This document shows positions 6,679 to 14,469 of a stretch of DNA of 16,795 nucleotides, piece by piece. Under the pieces are notes generated by a model. It saw only the letters and a list, made by a program, of their open reading frames with translations. It did no database searches and had not been told where the DNA came from. Made by a program: the position numbers and the translations under genes. Source of the stretch: JACPAP01 sp035287045 (GTDB taxonomy: Bacteria > Gemmatimonadota > Gemmatimonadetes > Gemmatimonadales > GWC2-71-9); NCBI GenBank assembly GCA_035287045.1, contig DATECF010000153.1, positions 1-16,795 of the forward strand. Reading direction: 5' to 3'. The first letter of the stretch is position 1. Every line of letters starts with the position of its first letter.

Positions 6679-7527
6679 ATGACGACCGTCTACTTCAATG
6701 GCCGGTATCTCCCCAAGGAGGACGTTCGCCTGTCCCCCGACGACCGGGGGTTTGTGCTCGGCGAGGGTGTGTATGAGGTCATCCGGACCTATGGCGGACA
6801 GTTGTTCGCGCTGGAGGCCCACTTGGAGCGCCTGCGGCGGGGGTTGCGGGAGTTGGCCATCGAGGGCGTGGACGTGGAAGGGCTCGGCGAGGTGTGCCGC
6901 GAGGTGCTGCGGCGAAACACGCTCGACGCCGGCGACGCGTCGGTGTACCTGCAAGTAACCCGGGGCGTGGCTCCGCGCACGCATTACTTTCCCGATCCCC
7001 CGGTCCCGGCCACGGTCTACGTGCAGGCCGGCCGAGTCTCGTCCAAGGGCGACCCGGCCAAGGGGTTTCACGCCGTCACGGTGCCGGACATCCGGTGGGC
7101 CCGTTGCGACATCAAGACCATCCAGCTGGCGGCCAATTGCATGGCCAACCAGCGGGCGCGCAGCGCCGGGGCGCAGGAGGCCCTGTTCGTGCGGGACGGC
7201 GTGGTGCTCGAAGGCAGCTACACCAGCTTGTTCTTCGTCCTGGAGGGCGAGCTGCGCACCGCGCCCAAGAACAACTACATTCTGCCCAGCATCACCCGGG
7301 ACGTTATCCTGGATCTGTGCCGGACGTTGGGGATTCCGGCGCGGGAGTCTCCGGTGTTCGTTCAGGAAGTTCCCCGGATCACAGAGTGCTTCGTGGCGGG
7401 GACCAACGTGGAGTTGATGCCCGTCGTGCGCATCGACGGTACGGATGTGGGCAATGGCACCCCAGGTCCGGTGTTCCGCAGGCTCTTGAAGCTGTTCCGG
7501 GAACGGACCCGGGGGGCAAAGGGGTAA
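6679..7527 (+). CDS. D-amino-acid aminotransferase (class IV PLP enzyme)
   Basis: A 282-residue fold-type IV aminotransferase, the same length as Bacillus D-amino-acid aminotransferase. It moves the amino group between D-amino acids and 2-oxo acids, typically D-Ala and 2-oxoglutarate giving D-Glu. The DIRWARCDIKT block carries the PLP lysine at 146, and EGSYTSLF supplies Glu178 near the pyridine nitrogen. The R-x-H motif at Arg100/His102 (PRTHYFPD) is the D-substrate carboxylate trap that separates DAAT from branched-chain aminotransferases. RGFVLGEGVYEV gives Tyr32. The start at 6679 is chosen on RBS spacing; ATG 6670 adds three residues. It follows the racemase, making a D-amino-acid pair. 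Assignment to D-specificity is strong, though natural substrates are unproven. Confidence 0.9.
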   Translation: MTTVYFNGRYLPKEDVRLSPDDRGFVLGEGVYEVIRTYGGQLFALEAHLERLRRGLRELAIEGVDVEGLGEVCREVLRRNTLDAGDASVYLQVTRGVAPRTHYFPDPPVPATVYVQAGRVSSKGDPAKGFHAVTVPDIRWARCDIKTIQLAANCMANQRARSAGAQEALFVRDGVVLEGSYTSLFFVLEGELRTAPKNNYILPSITRDVILDLCRTLGIPARESPVFVQEVPRITECFVAGTNVELMPVVRIDGTDVGNGTPGPVFRRLLKLFRERTRGAKG

Positions 7528-7567
7528 ACCGGGACCGGCGGCGGGCCGTAGTGGGATACGGGGCCTC

Positions 7568-8023
7568 ATGATCCACTGCGCTCGCTGTAACCGGCCGCTC
7601 GAAATCCTGCGCCACCCGGTCCGCCGGCTGTGGGGCACGGGGCACTGGCTGCTGGGGATCCGGAGCCTGCTGGCCAGGCCGCTGCGGGTGTGCCCGTCGT
7701 GCGGGGCGATTCACACCTGGGACGGCGAGCTGCTGGCGGCCGGCGCCGCCGAGACGGCCGACGAGCTGCGGTTGAAGGCGTATCGAAGCGACATGGTGCG
7801 CCTTCGGGACGGATTTGGTAGCGTGGTGATTGCCGCCGAGCTGGTCGTGATCTGGATGTCGGCGGGCACGGCGTCGTTTCCGGTGCTGGCGCCGATCCTG
7901 GCGATCACCACCGCCGGCGTGGCCCTGTTCCCATTCCTGTACTTCCACCGTAAGGCACGGGAGGCAAAATTCGAGCTCAAGCGTTTGCGCGAGGCTCGGC
8001 GGAAGGGGCAACTCTCGCCATGA
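7568..8023 (+). CDS. Small zinc-ribbon protein with two membrane helices
   Basis: A 151-residue protein I cannot match to a named family. The N-terminus has two CxxC knuckles (Cys4/Cys7 in CARC and Cys42/Cys45 in CPSC) about 35 residues apart, as in a zinc ribbon. Two hydrophobic helices follow at about 84-99 and 104-125, then a strongly basic tail (HRKAREAKFELKRLREARRK) that probably stays in the cytoplasm. The region 60-82 is charged and helical. The start has only a weak ribosome site. Its stop overlaps the ATG of the first M16 peptidase, so it is translationally tied to the exported peptidase pair. It might be a membrane scaffold or quality-control accessory, but that is a guess from position only. 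Confidence 0.8.
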   Translation: MIHCARCNRPLEILRHPVRRLWGTGHWLLGIRSLLARPLRVCPSCGAIHTWDGELLAAGAAETADELRLKAYRSDMVRLRDGFGSVVIAAELVVIWMSAGTASFPVLAPILAITTAGVALFPFLYFHRKAREAKFELKRLREARRKGQLSP

Positions 8024-9369
8024 CCAGGGGCCTACTCGCCTGTCTGGCCGCGGCCTGGACGTTCCACGCGGGTCCGCTCGGGGCACAAACCGGTCTCCGC
8101 TACCAGGTGGACTCTCTCCCCAACGGCCTGCGGGTGATCCTGGCCGAGGATCACTCCACGCCGGTGGTGAGCGTGAACGTGTGGTATGACGTGGGCAGCC
8201 GGAGCGAGGAGGTGGGCCGGTCGGGGTTCGCCCATTTGTTCGAGCACATGATGTTCCAGGGATCCCGGCATGTCGGGAAGGGCCAGCACTTCCAGCTGGT
8301 GGAGCGGGCCGGTGGCGACTTGAACGGGACCACCAATGAAGACCACACCGCGTACTACCAGGAGCTGCCGTCGAACCGGTTGAACCTGGCGCTGTGGCTG
8401 GAAGCGGACCGCATGCGCTCGCTGGCCATCACGGAAGAGAACTTCGAGAACCAGCGCCAGGCGGTGAAGGAGGAGCGGCGGTTGCGGGTGGACAACCAGC
8501 CGTACGCGCCCGCCCTGAGCGAAGGCATCACGCTGCTGTACGACTCGACGACGTGCTTCGCCTACGCGCACAGCGTGATCGGTTCCATGGCCGATCTCGA
8601 CGCCGCCAAGGTGAGCGACGTCCAGGCCTTCTTCGACCGGTATTACGCGCCCAGCAACGCCACGCTCACGGTGGTGGGCGACTTCGATCCGGCGGAGGCC
8701 CGACAGCTCATCCGGCAGTACTTCGGCGACCTGGCGCGCGGCCGGGAGCCGGCGCCCCTCTCCTGCGGGCAGCAGTTCGGCGCGGGCGCGGGACGCAGGG
8801 TCTGGGAGGATGAGCACGCCAACCTCCCGGCGGTGATCGCCGCGTACCGGACGCCGCCGCACGGCGACCCGGACACGCCCCCCCTGGCGCTACTGGGCAC
8901 CATCCTGGGCGCCGGGGAGAGCTCCCGCCTCAACCGGGTGCTGGTGCGCCAGGCGCGGACGGCGCTCGCCGCCGGGACCCAAAGCTCGTCGCGCCTGGGG
9001 CCGGGGTTCTTTATGGCCTTTGCGGTCGCCAATCAGGGGATTGGACCGGACACCCTGGAGCATGAACTAGCCGCGGAGGTGCGGCGCATCATCGACGAGG
9101 GCGTGACCGCGGAGGAGCTGAGCAAGGCGCGCAACGATTTCCGCGCGTCCAACATCTTCGGCCGGCAAACCACCATGCAGGTGGCCGAACGGCTCCAGCA
9201 CTATGCCCACATGCACGAGTCGCTGGAGGACATGCAGACCGATTTGGACCGCTACCTGGCGGTGACCGAGGACGACATCCGCCGGGTGGCGGGCAAGTAT
9301 CTGGTGCCGGCGAACTCGTTCACCATCGTGGTGGTCCCGAAGGCTTCTGCTCGCGGAGGCGCACCATGA
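8020..9369 (+). CDS. Exported M16 family zinc peptidase, catalytic subunit
   Basis: A 449-residue pitrilysin-family (M16B) metallopeptidase. A signal peptide is visible: a short basic start, a hydrophobic core and a cleavage site near LGAQ (residue 23), so it should be periplasmic. The inverted zinc motif HLFEH is intact at His72-His76 in GFAHLFEHMMFQG, and the distal zinc Glu lies in VKEERR (151/152). The second M16 domain (about 200-370) follows, with the linker AKVSDVQAFFDRYYAPSN typical of the family. It lacks the R...Y substrate pair that the partner gene carries, as expected for the catalytic half of a heterodimer. A 4-base overlap joins it to the preceding zinc-ribbon gene and to the following M16 gene. 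Likely role is peptide or misfolded-protein degradation in the envelope; the substrate is unknown. Confidence 0.95.
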   Translation: MTRGLLACLAAAWTFHAGPLGAQTGLRYQVDSLPNGLRVILAEDHSTPVVSVNVWYDVGSRSEEVGRSGFAHLFEHMMFQGSRHVGKGQHFQLVERAGGDLNGTTNEDHTAYYQELPSNRLNLALWLEADRMRSLAITEENFENQRQAVKEERRLRVDNQPYAPALSEGITLLYDSTTCFAYAHSVIGSMADLDAAKVSDVQAFFDRYYAPSNATLTVVGDFDPAEARQLIRQYFGDLARGREPAPLSCGQQFGAGAGRRVWEDEHANLPAVIAAYRTPPHGDPDTPPLALLGTILGAGESSRLNRVLVRQARTALAAGTQSSSRLGPGFFMAFAVANQGIGPDTLEHELAAEVRRIIDEGVTAEELSKARNDFRASNIFGRQTTMQVAERLQHYAHMHESLEDMQTDLDRYLAVTEDDIRRVAGKYLVPANSFTIVVVPKASARGGAP

Positions 9370-11519
9370 ACGGGGCGATCAGCGGCGATCGGAGGCGAGC
9401 CAGGGCGATCCGTGCGTTCGCCCGCGTCCGCCCGTCTCCGCCCGTGATCGCCCTACTGGCGGTGCTGGGACTCCCTCCGGCCGCCGCCAACGGGCAGTAT
9501 CCGACCTCGCCGCCTCCCCCGGGCCCGCTCCGGCCGATGCAGTTCCCCCCGTTCCGCGAAGCCCGCTTCGCGAATGGGCTGGAGATGATCCTGGTCGAAA
9601 ACCACGAGCTGCCGATCGTGAGCGTGTCGCTGGCCATGCCCGCGGGAGCGCGCCACGAGCCGGCGGGCCGCGAGGGGCTGGTGGGGTTGGTCGCGGAGCT
9701 GCTGACCAAAGGCACCGGGACCCGCACGGCCGATCAAATCGCCGCCGAGATCGAGGGCGTGGGCGGGAGCCTCAGCGCCAGCGCGGGAGACGACTTCTTC
9801 ACCGTGTCCGTCACGGTCCTCACCGACCACCTGGACTTGGGGCTAGGGCTGATGAGCGACGTGTTGCTCAACGCCACCTTCCCCGAGGACGAGGTGGAGT
9901 TGGCCCGGACGCGGGTGCTGTCATCGCTCCAGCTGGAGAAGGCGGACCCGGGAGCGCTGGCGGGCAAGTTCTTCTCGCGGACCCTGTACGGCGACCATCC
10001 GTACGGCCGGAGCCCCAGCGATACGTCCATCCGGGCTCTGACGCGCGAGGAGATCCAGCGCTTCGCGGCAACGTGGCTCAAACCCCGAGGAGCCCTGCTG
10101 GTGGTCGCCGGGGACTTGAGCCTGAGCGACGCCCGCGGCCGCGTCGAGCGGTACCTGGGCCGCTGGACCGGCGCGCCTCCAGCGGCGGCGGCGCCCGCGT
10201 CACCTCCAGCGGCTCGACCCACGAGCATCCTACTGGTACACCGCCCCGGCTCGGCGCAGTCCAACATCGCGGTCGGTAACCTGGCGCTCACGGCGACCGA
10301 TCCCCTGCACTTCTCCGCCACCGTGGCCAACAAGATTCTGGGCGGGGGCGCGGACTCGCGATTGTTTCTGATCCTGCGCGAACAGAAGAGCTGGACCTAT
10401 GGTGCCGGCTCGGGCCTCAGCCGGCGTCGCGACATCGGGCACTTCTCGGCCAGCACGGAGGTGCGCACCGCGGTCACCGACAGCGCGCTCACCGAGTTGC
10501 TCACGCAGCTCAGCCGCATGCGGTCGGAAGCCGTGGCGGACAGCGAGCTGGTCGCGGCCAAGGGGTATCTGGTCGGGTCGTTCCCCTTGTCCATCGAGAC
10601 GCCACAACAGGTAGCCGGCCAGGCCTCCAGCGTGAAGCTGTTGGGGCTGCCGGACGATTACCTGCGCACCTACCGCGACCGCCTGGCCGCGGTCACCGCG
10701 GCCGACGTCATGGCCGCCGCGCGGCGGGTGATCCGTCCGGACTCGGCCGTGATCGTGGTGGTGGGAGACGGCACGGCGGTCTACGAACGGCTCACGGCCA
10801 TCGCCCCGGTTCGGATGGTTGACACCGACGGGAAGGCCCTCACACCGGAGGACCTGGGTCCCAAGGCGGCCGGTCCCCTGGTGTTCGACCGGGAGCATCT
10901 GGTCACCCGGCGGGATTCGTTCCAGGTGAGCGTCCAGGGCAACCCGTTTGGGTACATGGTCGCGGGCCTGGTGGTGTCGCCGGATTCGATCGTTTACGTG
11001 GAAGAGACCGTCATTGCGGCGGCCGGCTTCCGCCAGCGGACGGTGGTGCGCCTGGATCCCGAGACCTTCGCGGCGCGCACGGTGGACCAGACCGGCAGCG
11101 GGGCCGGCCAGACGCTCGAGACGCACCTGGTGTATGAGAACGGCCGGGTGAAGGGGAAGGCGCAGACACCCGTCCCGGGGGCGGCGGCCCCCAAGGTGGC
11201 CGATATCGACACCGCGCTCGCCCCGGGCACGATCGACGTCAACGCGCTTCAGCCCCTGGTGGCCGCGTTGCCCCTGGCAGAGGGGGCGTCCATCGCGGTG
11301 GCCACGTTCGATGCCTCAGATGTCGTCACGCGGACCCTCACCGCCAAGGTGAGCGGCGTGCAGGACGTCACGGTCCTGGCCGGCACCTTTTCGGCGTTCC
11401 GGGTGGAAGTGTCCGGCGGGCAGCAACCGCTGGTGTTCTACGTGTCCCGCACGACGCCCCGCCGGCTGCTCAAGATCGAAATCGTGGGACAGCCGTTCTC
11501 GTTTGAATTGGTGAGGTAA
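9366..11519 (+). CDS. Exported inactive M16 homologue with an extra C-terminal beta-rich domain
   Basis: A 717-residue protein, much longer than the usual 400-500 for an M16B partner. After an Arg-rich start and hydrophobic core (about 26-42) comes a Pro-rich linker and an M16 domain from about residue 68. Where catalytic members have HxxEH, this protein has GLVAE (107-111), so the zinc site is gone. The Arg338...Tyr345 pair in REQKSWTYGAG matches the substrate-binding R/Y pair of non-catalytic M16B subunits. From about residue 490 to the end is an additional domain of short beta strands ending in YVSRTTPRRLLKIEI, reminiscent of DUF3108-type lipocalin-like domains; this match is by eye. A GGAGG at 9356-9360 precedes the ATG, which overlaps the previous stop. 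Most likely the regulatory/substrate-gripping half of a periplasmic heterodimer. Confidence 0.92.
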   Translation: MNGAISGDRRRARAIRAFARVRPSPPVIALLAVLGLPPAAANGQYPTSPPPPGPLRPMQFPPFREARFANGLEMILVENHELPIVSVSLAMPAGARHEPAGREGLVGLVAELLTKGTGTRTADQIAAEIEGVGGSLSASAGDDFFTVSVTVLTDHLDLGLGLMSDVLLNATFPEDEVELARTRVLSSLQLEKADPGALAGKFFSRTLYGDHPYGRSPSDTSIRALTREEIQRFAATWLKPRGALLVVAGDLSLSDARGRVERYLGRWTGAPPAAAAPASPPAARPTSILLVHRPGSAQSNIAVGNLALTATDPLHFSATVANKILGGGADSRLFLILREQKSWTYGAGSGLSRRRDIGHFSASTEVRTAVTDSALTELLTQLSRMRSEAVADSELVAAKGYLVGSFPLSIETPQQVAGQASSVKLLGLPDDYLRTYRDRLAAVTAADVMAAARRVIRPDSAVIVVVGDGTAVYERLTAIAPVRMVDTDGKALTPEDLGPKAAGPLVFDREHLVTRRDSFQVSVQGNPFGYMVAGLVVSPDSIVYVEETVIAAAGFRQRTVVRLDPETFAARTVDQTGSGAGQTLETHLVYENGRVKGKAQTPVPGAAAPKVADIDTALAPGTIDVNALQPLVAALPLAEGASIAVATFDASDVVTRTLTAKVSGVQDVTVLAGTFSAFRVEVSGGQQPLVFYVSRTTPRRLLKIEIVGQPFSFELVR

Positions 11520-11543
11520 AGCGTAAGACGTGCGCACATCCAC

Positions 11544-11549
11544 GGAGGT
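11544..11549 (+). promoter_or_regulatory. Strong ribosome binding site GGAGGT of the first secreted amidohydrolase
   Basis: GGAGGT ends 3 bases before the ATG at 11553 in the 33-base gap after the M16 pair, giving independent initiation where there is no overlap coupling. Confidence 0.6.
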
Positions 11550-11552
11550 GGG

Positions 11553-12953
11553 ATGAAAGTCCAAGCCGTCGTCCTGGCTCTCGCGCTCCCGGCCTGCGCG
11601 GGCGCGGCGTCGCAGACGTCGCCCCAGCCGGGTCCCCAGGCAAGCTCCACGTCACCGGAGTCCATCAGCGTGGACCGCCCGCAGTATCCGTCCACCTACC
11701 GGCGCACGCCCTATCCGCCCGTCCTCATTCGCAACGCCACTATTCTCACGGCCACCGGACAGGAGATCGCCGGTGGCTCGATCCTGCTCCGGGACGGCCG
11801 CATCGTGGCGGTGGGTCAGAACGTGGACCCGCCGGCGGACGCCCGGGTGGTGGACGGCACCGGCCAGTTTGTGACCCCGGGCGTGATTGACAGCCACAGC
11901 CACGTCGGCGTGTACGCGGCGCCGGGGACGTTCGCGGAATCGGACGGCAACGAGCTGCCCGTGAATGCCAACACGGCGCACGTCTGGGCCGAGCATGCCA
12001 TCTGGCCGCAGGACCCGCAGATCCCGCTGGCCATAGCGGGCGGGGTCACCACCATGCAGGTGCTGCCGGGATCGGGCAATCTGATCGGCGGCCGAGGCGT
12101 CACGGTGAAGGTCATTCCGGTGCGTACCGTGCAGGAGATGAAGTTCCCCGGTGCGCCGTATGGTCTCAAGATGGCCTGCGGGGAGAATCCCAAGCGGGTG
12201 TATGGGGAGCGCGGAGGTCCGGCCACGCGGATGGGGAACATGGCCGGATATCGCAGCGCGTTCATCGCGGGGGAGAGCTACCGGCGGAAATGGGACACTT
12301 GGCTCAAGGACCGGAAAGGCGATCCGCCGGAGCGTAACCTGCGCGATGAGACCCTGGCGGAAGTGCTGCGGGGAAACATCCTGATCCAGAACCACTGCTA
12401 CCGCGCGGACGAAATGGTGCAGATGCTGGACCTGGCGCGTGAGTTCGGCATCAAGATCCGCTCGTTCCACCACGGGGTGGAGGCGTACAAGATCGCCGAC
12501 AAACTGGCCGAAGCCGGCACCGCGGCGTCTATCTGGGCGGACTGGTGGGGCTTCAAGGAAGAGGCCATGGACGGGATCCTGGAGAACGCGGCGCTGCTGT
12601 TCCAGGCCGGTGCCAAGCCGGTGATCCACTCGGACAGCCCGGACGGCATCCAGCGCCTGAACCAGGAAGCGGCCAAGGCGATGTACGCGGGCCGGCGGGC
12701 GGGGATCAACATCTCCCGCGCGGAGGCCGTCAAGTGGTTCACGGCCAATCCCGCATGGGTGCTTGGCATCGACTCGGTGGTCGGGACGTTGGAACCGGGC
12801 AAGATGGCGGACGTCACCGTCTGGAGCGGTGATCCCTTCTCGGTGTATAGCCGGGCCATGCAGGTCTATAACGACGGCTTTCTGATCTACGATCGCAACG
12901 ATCCGGCCAAGCAGACCGTGACGGACTTTGGAGTGGGGCAGGTGCGGCGATGA
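11553..12953 (+). CDS. Exported imidazolonepropionase-like amidohydrolase (metal site intact)
   Basis: A 466-residue amidohydrolase-superfamily enzyme. The leader VLALALPACAG has a possible lipobox with Cys15 (Pro at -2 is unusual), followed by a Ser/Pro/Gln-rich linker, so it is probably a lipoprotein or otherwise exported. The beta-sandwich half is split between residues 57-108 and the C-terminal ADVTVWSGDPF, as in the family. Metal positions all look present: His115/His117 in DSHSH, Lys206 in YGLKMACGE as the likely bridging residue, His281 in QNHCY, His306/307 in FHHG and Asp361 in IHSDSPDG. Relatives include secreted peptidases/prolidases and cyclic-amide hydrolases; substrate unassigned. 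Its stop overlaps the start of a homologue that lacks all these ligands. Confidence 0.92.
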   Translation: MKVQAVVLALALPACAGAASQTSPQPGPQASSTSPESISVDRPQYPSTYRRTPYPPVLIRNATILTATGQEIAGGSILLRDGRIVAVGQNVDPPADARVVDGTGQFVTPGVIDSHSHVGVYAAPGTFAESDGNELPVNANTAHVWAEHAIWPQDPQIPLAIAGGVTTMQVLPGSGNLIGGRGVTVKVIPVRTVQEMKFPGAPYGLKMACGENPKRVYGERGGPATRMGNMAGYRSAFIAGESYRRKWDTWLKDRKGDPPERNLRDETLAEVLRGNILIQNHCYRADEMVQMLDLAREFGIKIRSFHHGVEAYKIADKLAEAGTAASIWADWWGFKEEAMDGILENAALLFQAGAKPVIHSDSPDGIQRLNQEAAKAMYAGRRAGINISRAEAVKWFTANPAWVLGIDSVVGTLEPGKMADVTVWSGDPFSVYSRAMQVYNDGFLIYDRNDPAKQTVTDFGVGQVRR

Positions 12954-14278
12954 CAACGGCACAACGGCATGATGGCACGACGGCATGGGCGGGTGTCAGC
13001 ATCGTCCTCCATCGTCCTCCATCGCCCTCCATCGTCCTCCAGCTCCTGCTGGCCGCCCTGCTGGTGGCCAGCTCTTCACCGGCACGCGCCCAGACCATCG
13101 CTATTACCGGTGGCGCCGTGTATCCGGTGTCCCGTCTCCGCATCGAGAACGCCACGGTACTCATCCGCGACGGCCGGATCGCGGCGGTGGGCGCCAACGT
13201 TCAGGTGCCCGCCGGCGCCCGCCAGGTGGACGCGCGGGGCAAATGGGTGACGCCCGGCTTGATTGATGTGGCCACGCAGATCGGGCTCACCGAGATCGGC
13301 GCGGTCGAGGGCACCAACGAGGGCACGCTCCGCGGCAACGAGGTAGCGGCGGCGTTCAACGTGCTGGAGGGTGTGAACCCGGCATCGCAGCTCATCCCGG
13401 TGGCCCGGATCGAGGGCATCACCACCGTCATGTCCGGTCCGGGGGGCGGATTGATCTCCGGCCAGGCGGTGGCCCTGGATCTCTGGGGCGACCGCATCGA
13501 GGACATGGTGATCGAGTCTCCGGTCGCGATGGTGGGACAGATCAACGAAGGCGCCAAGGGCACGGGCGGCGGCTCGCGCGCGGGGGTCATGGCGCGGTTG
13601 CGCCGGCTGTTCAACGACGCCCGGGAGTACGATCGCCGCCGGACCGACTACCAGCGCCGTCAGATGCAGCCCCTGTCGGCGCCGGTGGCCGACCTCGAGG
13701 CCATCCTGCCGGTGCTCCGGGGCGAGTTGCCCCTGGTGCTGGGCGCCAACCGGCGAAGCGACATCGAGAATGCCCTGCGCCTGGCTCGGGAATACAACCT
13801 CCGGCTGCTGATTGACGGAGCCGTGGAAGGATGGCAGGTGGCCGATCAGCTGGCGGCTGCCAGGGTGCCCGTCATCATCAACCCCCTGGCCGACATCCCA
13901 ACGTACGACGGCCTGAGTCCCAGGCTGGAGAACGCCGCCCTGCTGTCCAGAGCCGGCGTGCAGGTAATCATCTCCAGCTTCGATTCCCATAACTCGCGGA
14001 ACATCAAGCAGTTGGCGGGGAACGCCGTGGCATACGGCATGGACTGGGACGCGGCCCTGCGGGCGGTCACGCTCGGACCGGCGACGGCGCTTGGCATTGG
14101 CGACCGCTACGGGTCACTCGAGGTGGGAAAGGTGGCGGACGTCGTGGTGTGGAGCGGCGACCCGTTTGAGTTCTCAACTGCGGCGGAAACGGTGCTCGTT
14201 CGTGGGACCGAGGTACCGCTCACGAGCCGCCAGCGTCAGCTCATGGAGCGATATAAGACACTGCCACCGAGGTATTAG
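12950..14278 (+). CDS. Exported amidohydrolase-fold protein lacking all metal ligands (probable pseudoenzyme)
   Basis: A 442-residue homologue of the preceding gene. The leader is long: about 25 residues of polar, repeat-encoded sequence, then LQLLLAALLVASS and a cleavage site at PARAQ (near residue 47), so it is probably exported. Fold landmarks persist (VLIRDGRIAAVG, TPGLID, ENAALLSRAG, ADVVVWSGDPF). Aligned to its partner, HxH becomes Ala108/Gln110, Lys206 becomes Gly196, His281 becomes Asn267, the HHG becomes Asp289-Gly290-Ala291, and Asp361 becomes Phe344 (an Asp follows at 345). With every ligand gone, hydrolysis by the usual mechanism is unlikely; a partner, chaperone or binding role is more plausible. 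The ATG overlaps the partner's stop and a GGAGTGGGGCAGG tract precedes it. Reading frame intact and coding-like throughout. Confidence 0.9.
   Translation: MTTAQRHDGTTAWAGVSIVLHRPPSPSIVLQLLLAALLVASSSPARAQTIAITGGAVYPVSRLRIENATVLIRDGRIAAVGANVQVPAGARQVDARGKWVTPGLIDVATQIGLTEIGAVEGTNEGTLRGNEVAAAFNVLEGVNPASQLIPVARIEGITTVMSGPGGGLISGQAVALDLWGDRIEDMVIESPVAMVGQINEGAKGTGGGSRAGVMARLRRLFNDAREYDRRRTDYQRRQMQPLSAPVADLEAILPVLRGELPLVLGANRRSDIENALRLAREYNLRLLIDGAVEGWQVADQLAAARVPVIINPLADIPTYDGLSPRLENAALLSRAGVQVIISSFDSHNSRNIKQLAGNAVAYGMDWDAALRAVTLGPATALGIGDRYGSLEVGKVADVVVWSGDPFEFSTAAETVLVRGTEVPLTSRQRQLMERYKTLPPRY
12953..12984 (+). repeat. Degenerate 8-bp tandem repeat, four units
   Basis: Units ACAACGGC, ACAACGGC, ATGATGGC and ACGACGGC lie end to end, directly after the ATG of the second amidohydrolase gene. 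The unit length is not a multiple of three, so gain or loss of a unit would shift the frame. Confidence 0.75.
13001..13040 (+). repeat. 10-bp tandem repeat ATCGTCCTCC, four units
   Basis: Four head-to-tail copies of ATCGTCCTCC, the third with one change (ATCGCCCTCC). It lies in the signal-peptide part of the second amidohydrolase gene and encodes the SIVLHRPPSPSIVLQ stretch. A single-unit slip changes the frame. Confidence 0.9.
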
Positions 14279-14280
14279 GG

Positions 14281-14307
14281 TCCTGCCGGTACGGCGGGCC
14301 GGACAGG
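14281..14307 (+). terminator. Possible hairpin after the amidohydrolase pair
   Basis: CCTGCCGG (14282-14289) pairs with CCGGACAGG (14299-14307) with one bulged A and a 9-base loop. It starts 3 bases past the stop, as a terminator would, but no T-run follows. Weak call. The rest of the 191-base gap shows only the promoter candidate. Confidence 0.3.
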
Positions 14308-14402
14308 GGGTGAAAAACGGCTCCCTGCTCCGCCCCGCCTTGGTGCGCAAAGCTCACACCCGGCTGTGACTTGCCTCACGCGCCGGGCCCGGTTGCACGT
14401 CC

Positions 14403-14431
14403 TTGACTCTCCCCCTCATTCAGACCAATCT
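14403..14431 (+). promoter_or_regulatory. Weak promoter candidate for the kinase gene
   Basis: TTGACT at 14403-14408 is a good -35 match, but 17 bases on the -10 position reads CAATCT, a poor match. A new transcription unit is expected here because of the 191-base gap, but the element is tentative. Confidence 0.25.
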
Positions 14432-14469
14432 TTCGCCCGTCTCCGGCGACGGTCAGGCGAATCGCGTCC

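Noticed and set aside
8020..8043. Lipobox (LLAC at residue 8) making the first M16 peptidase a lipoprotein
   Set aside because: Only seven residues precede the Cys, too few for a signal sequence; cleavage after LGA near residue 22 fits better.
11652..12986. Long - strand open frame opposite the first amidohydrolase
   Set aside because: Arg/His/Pro-rich shadow of a clearly coding + strand gene with all its motifs in place.
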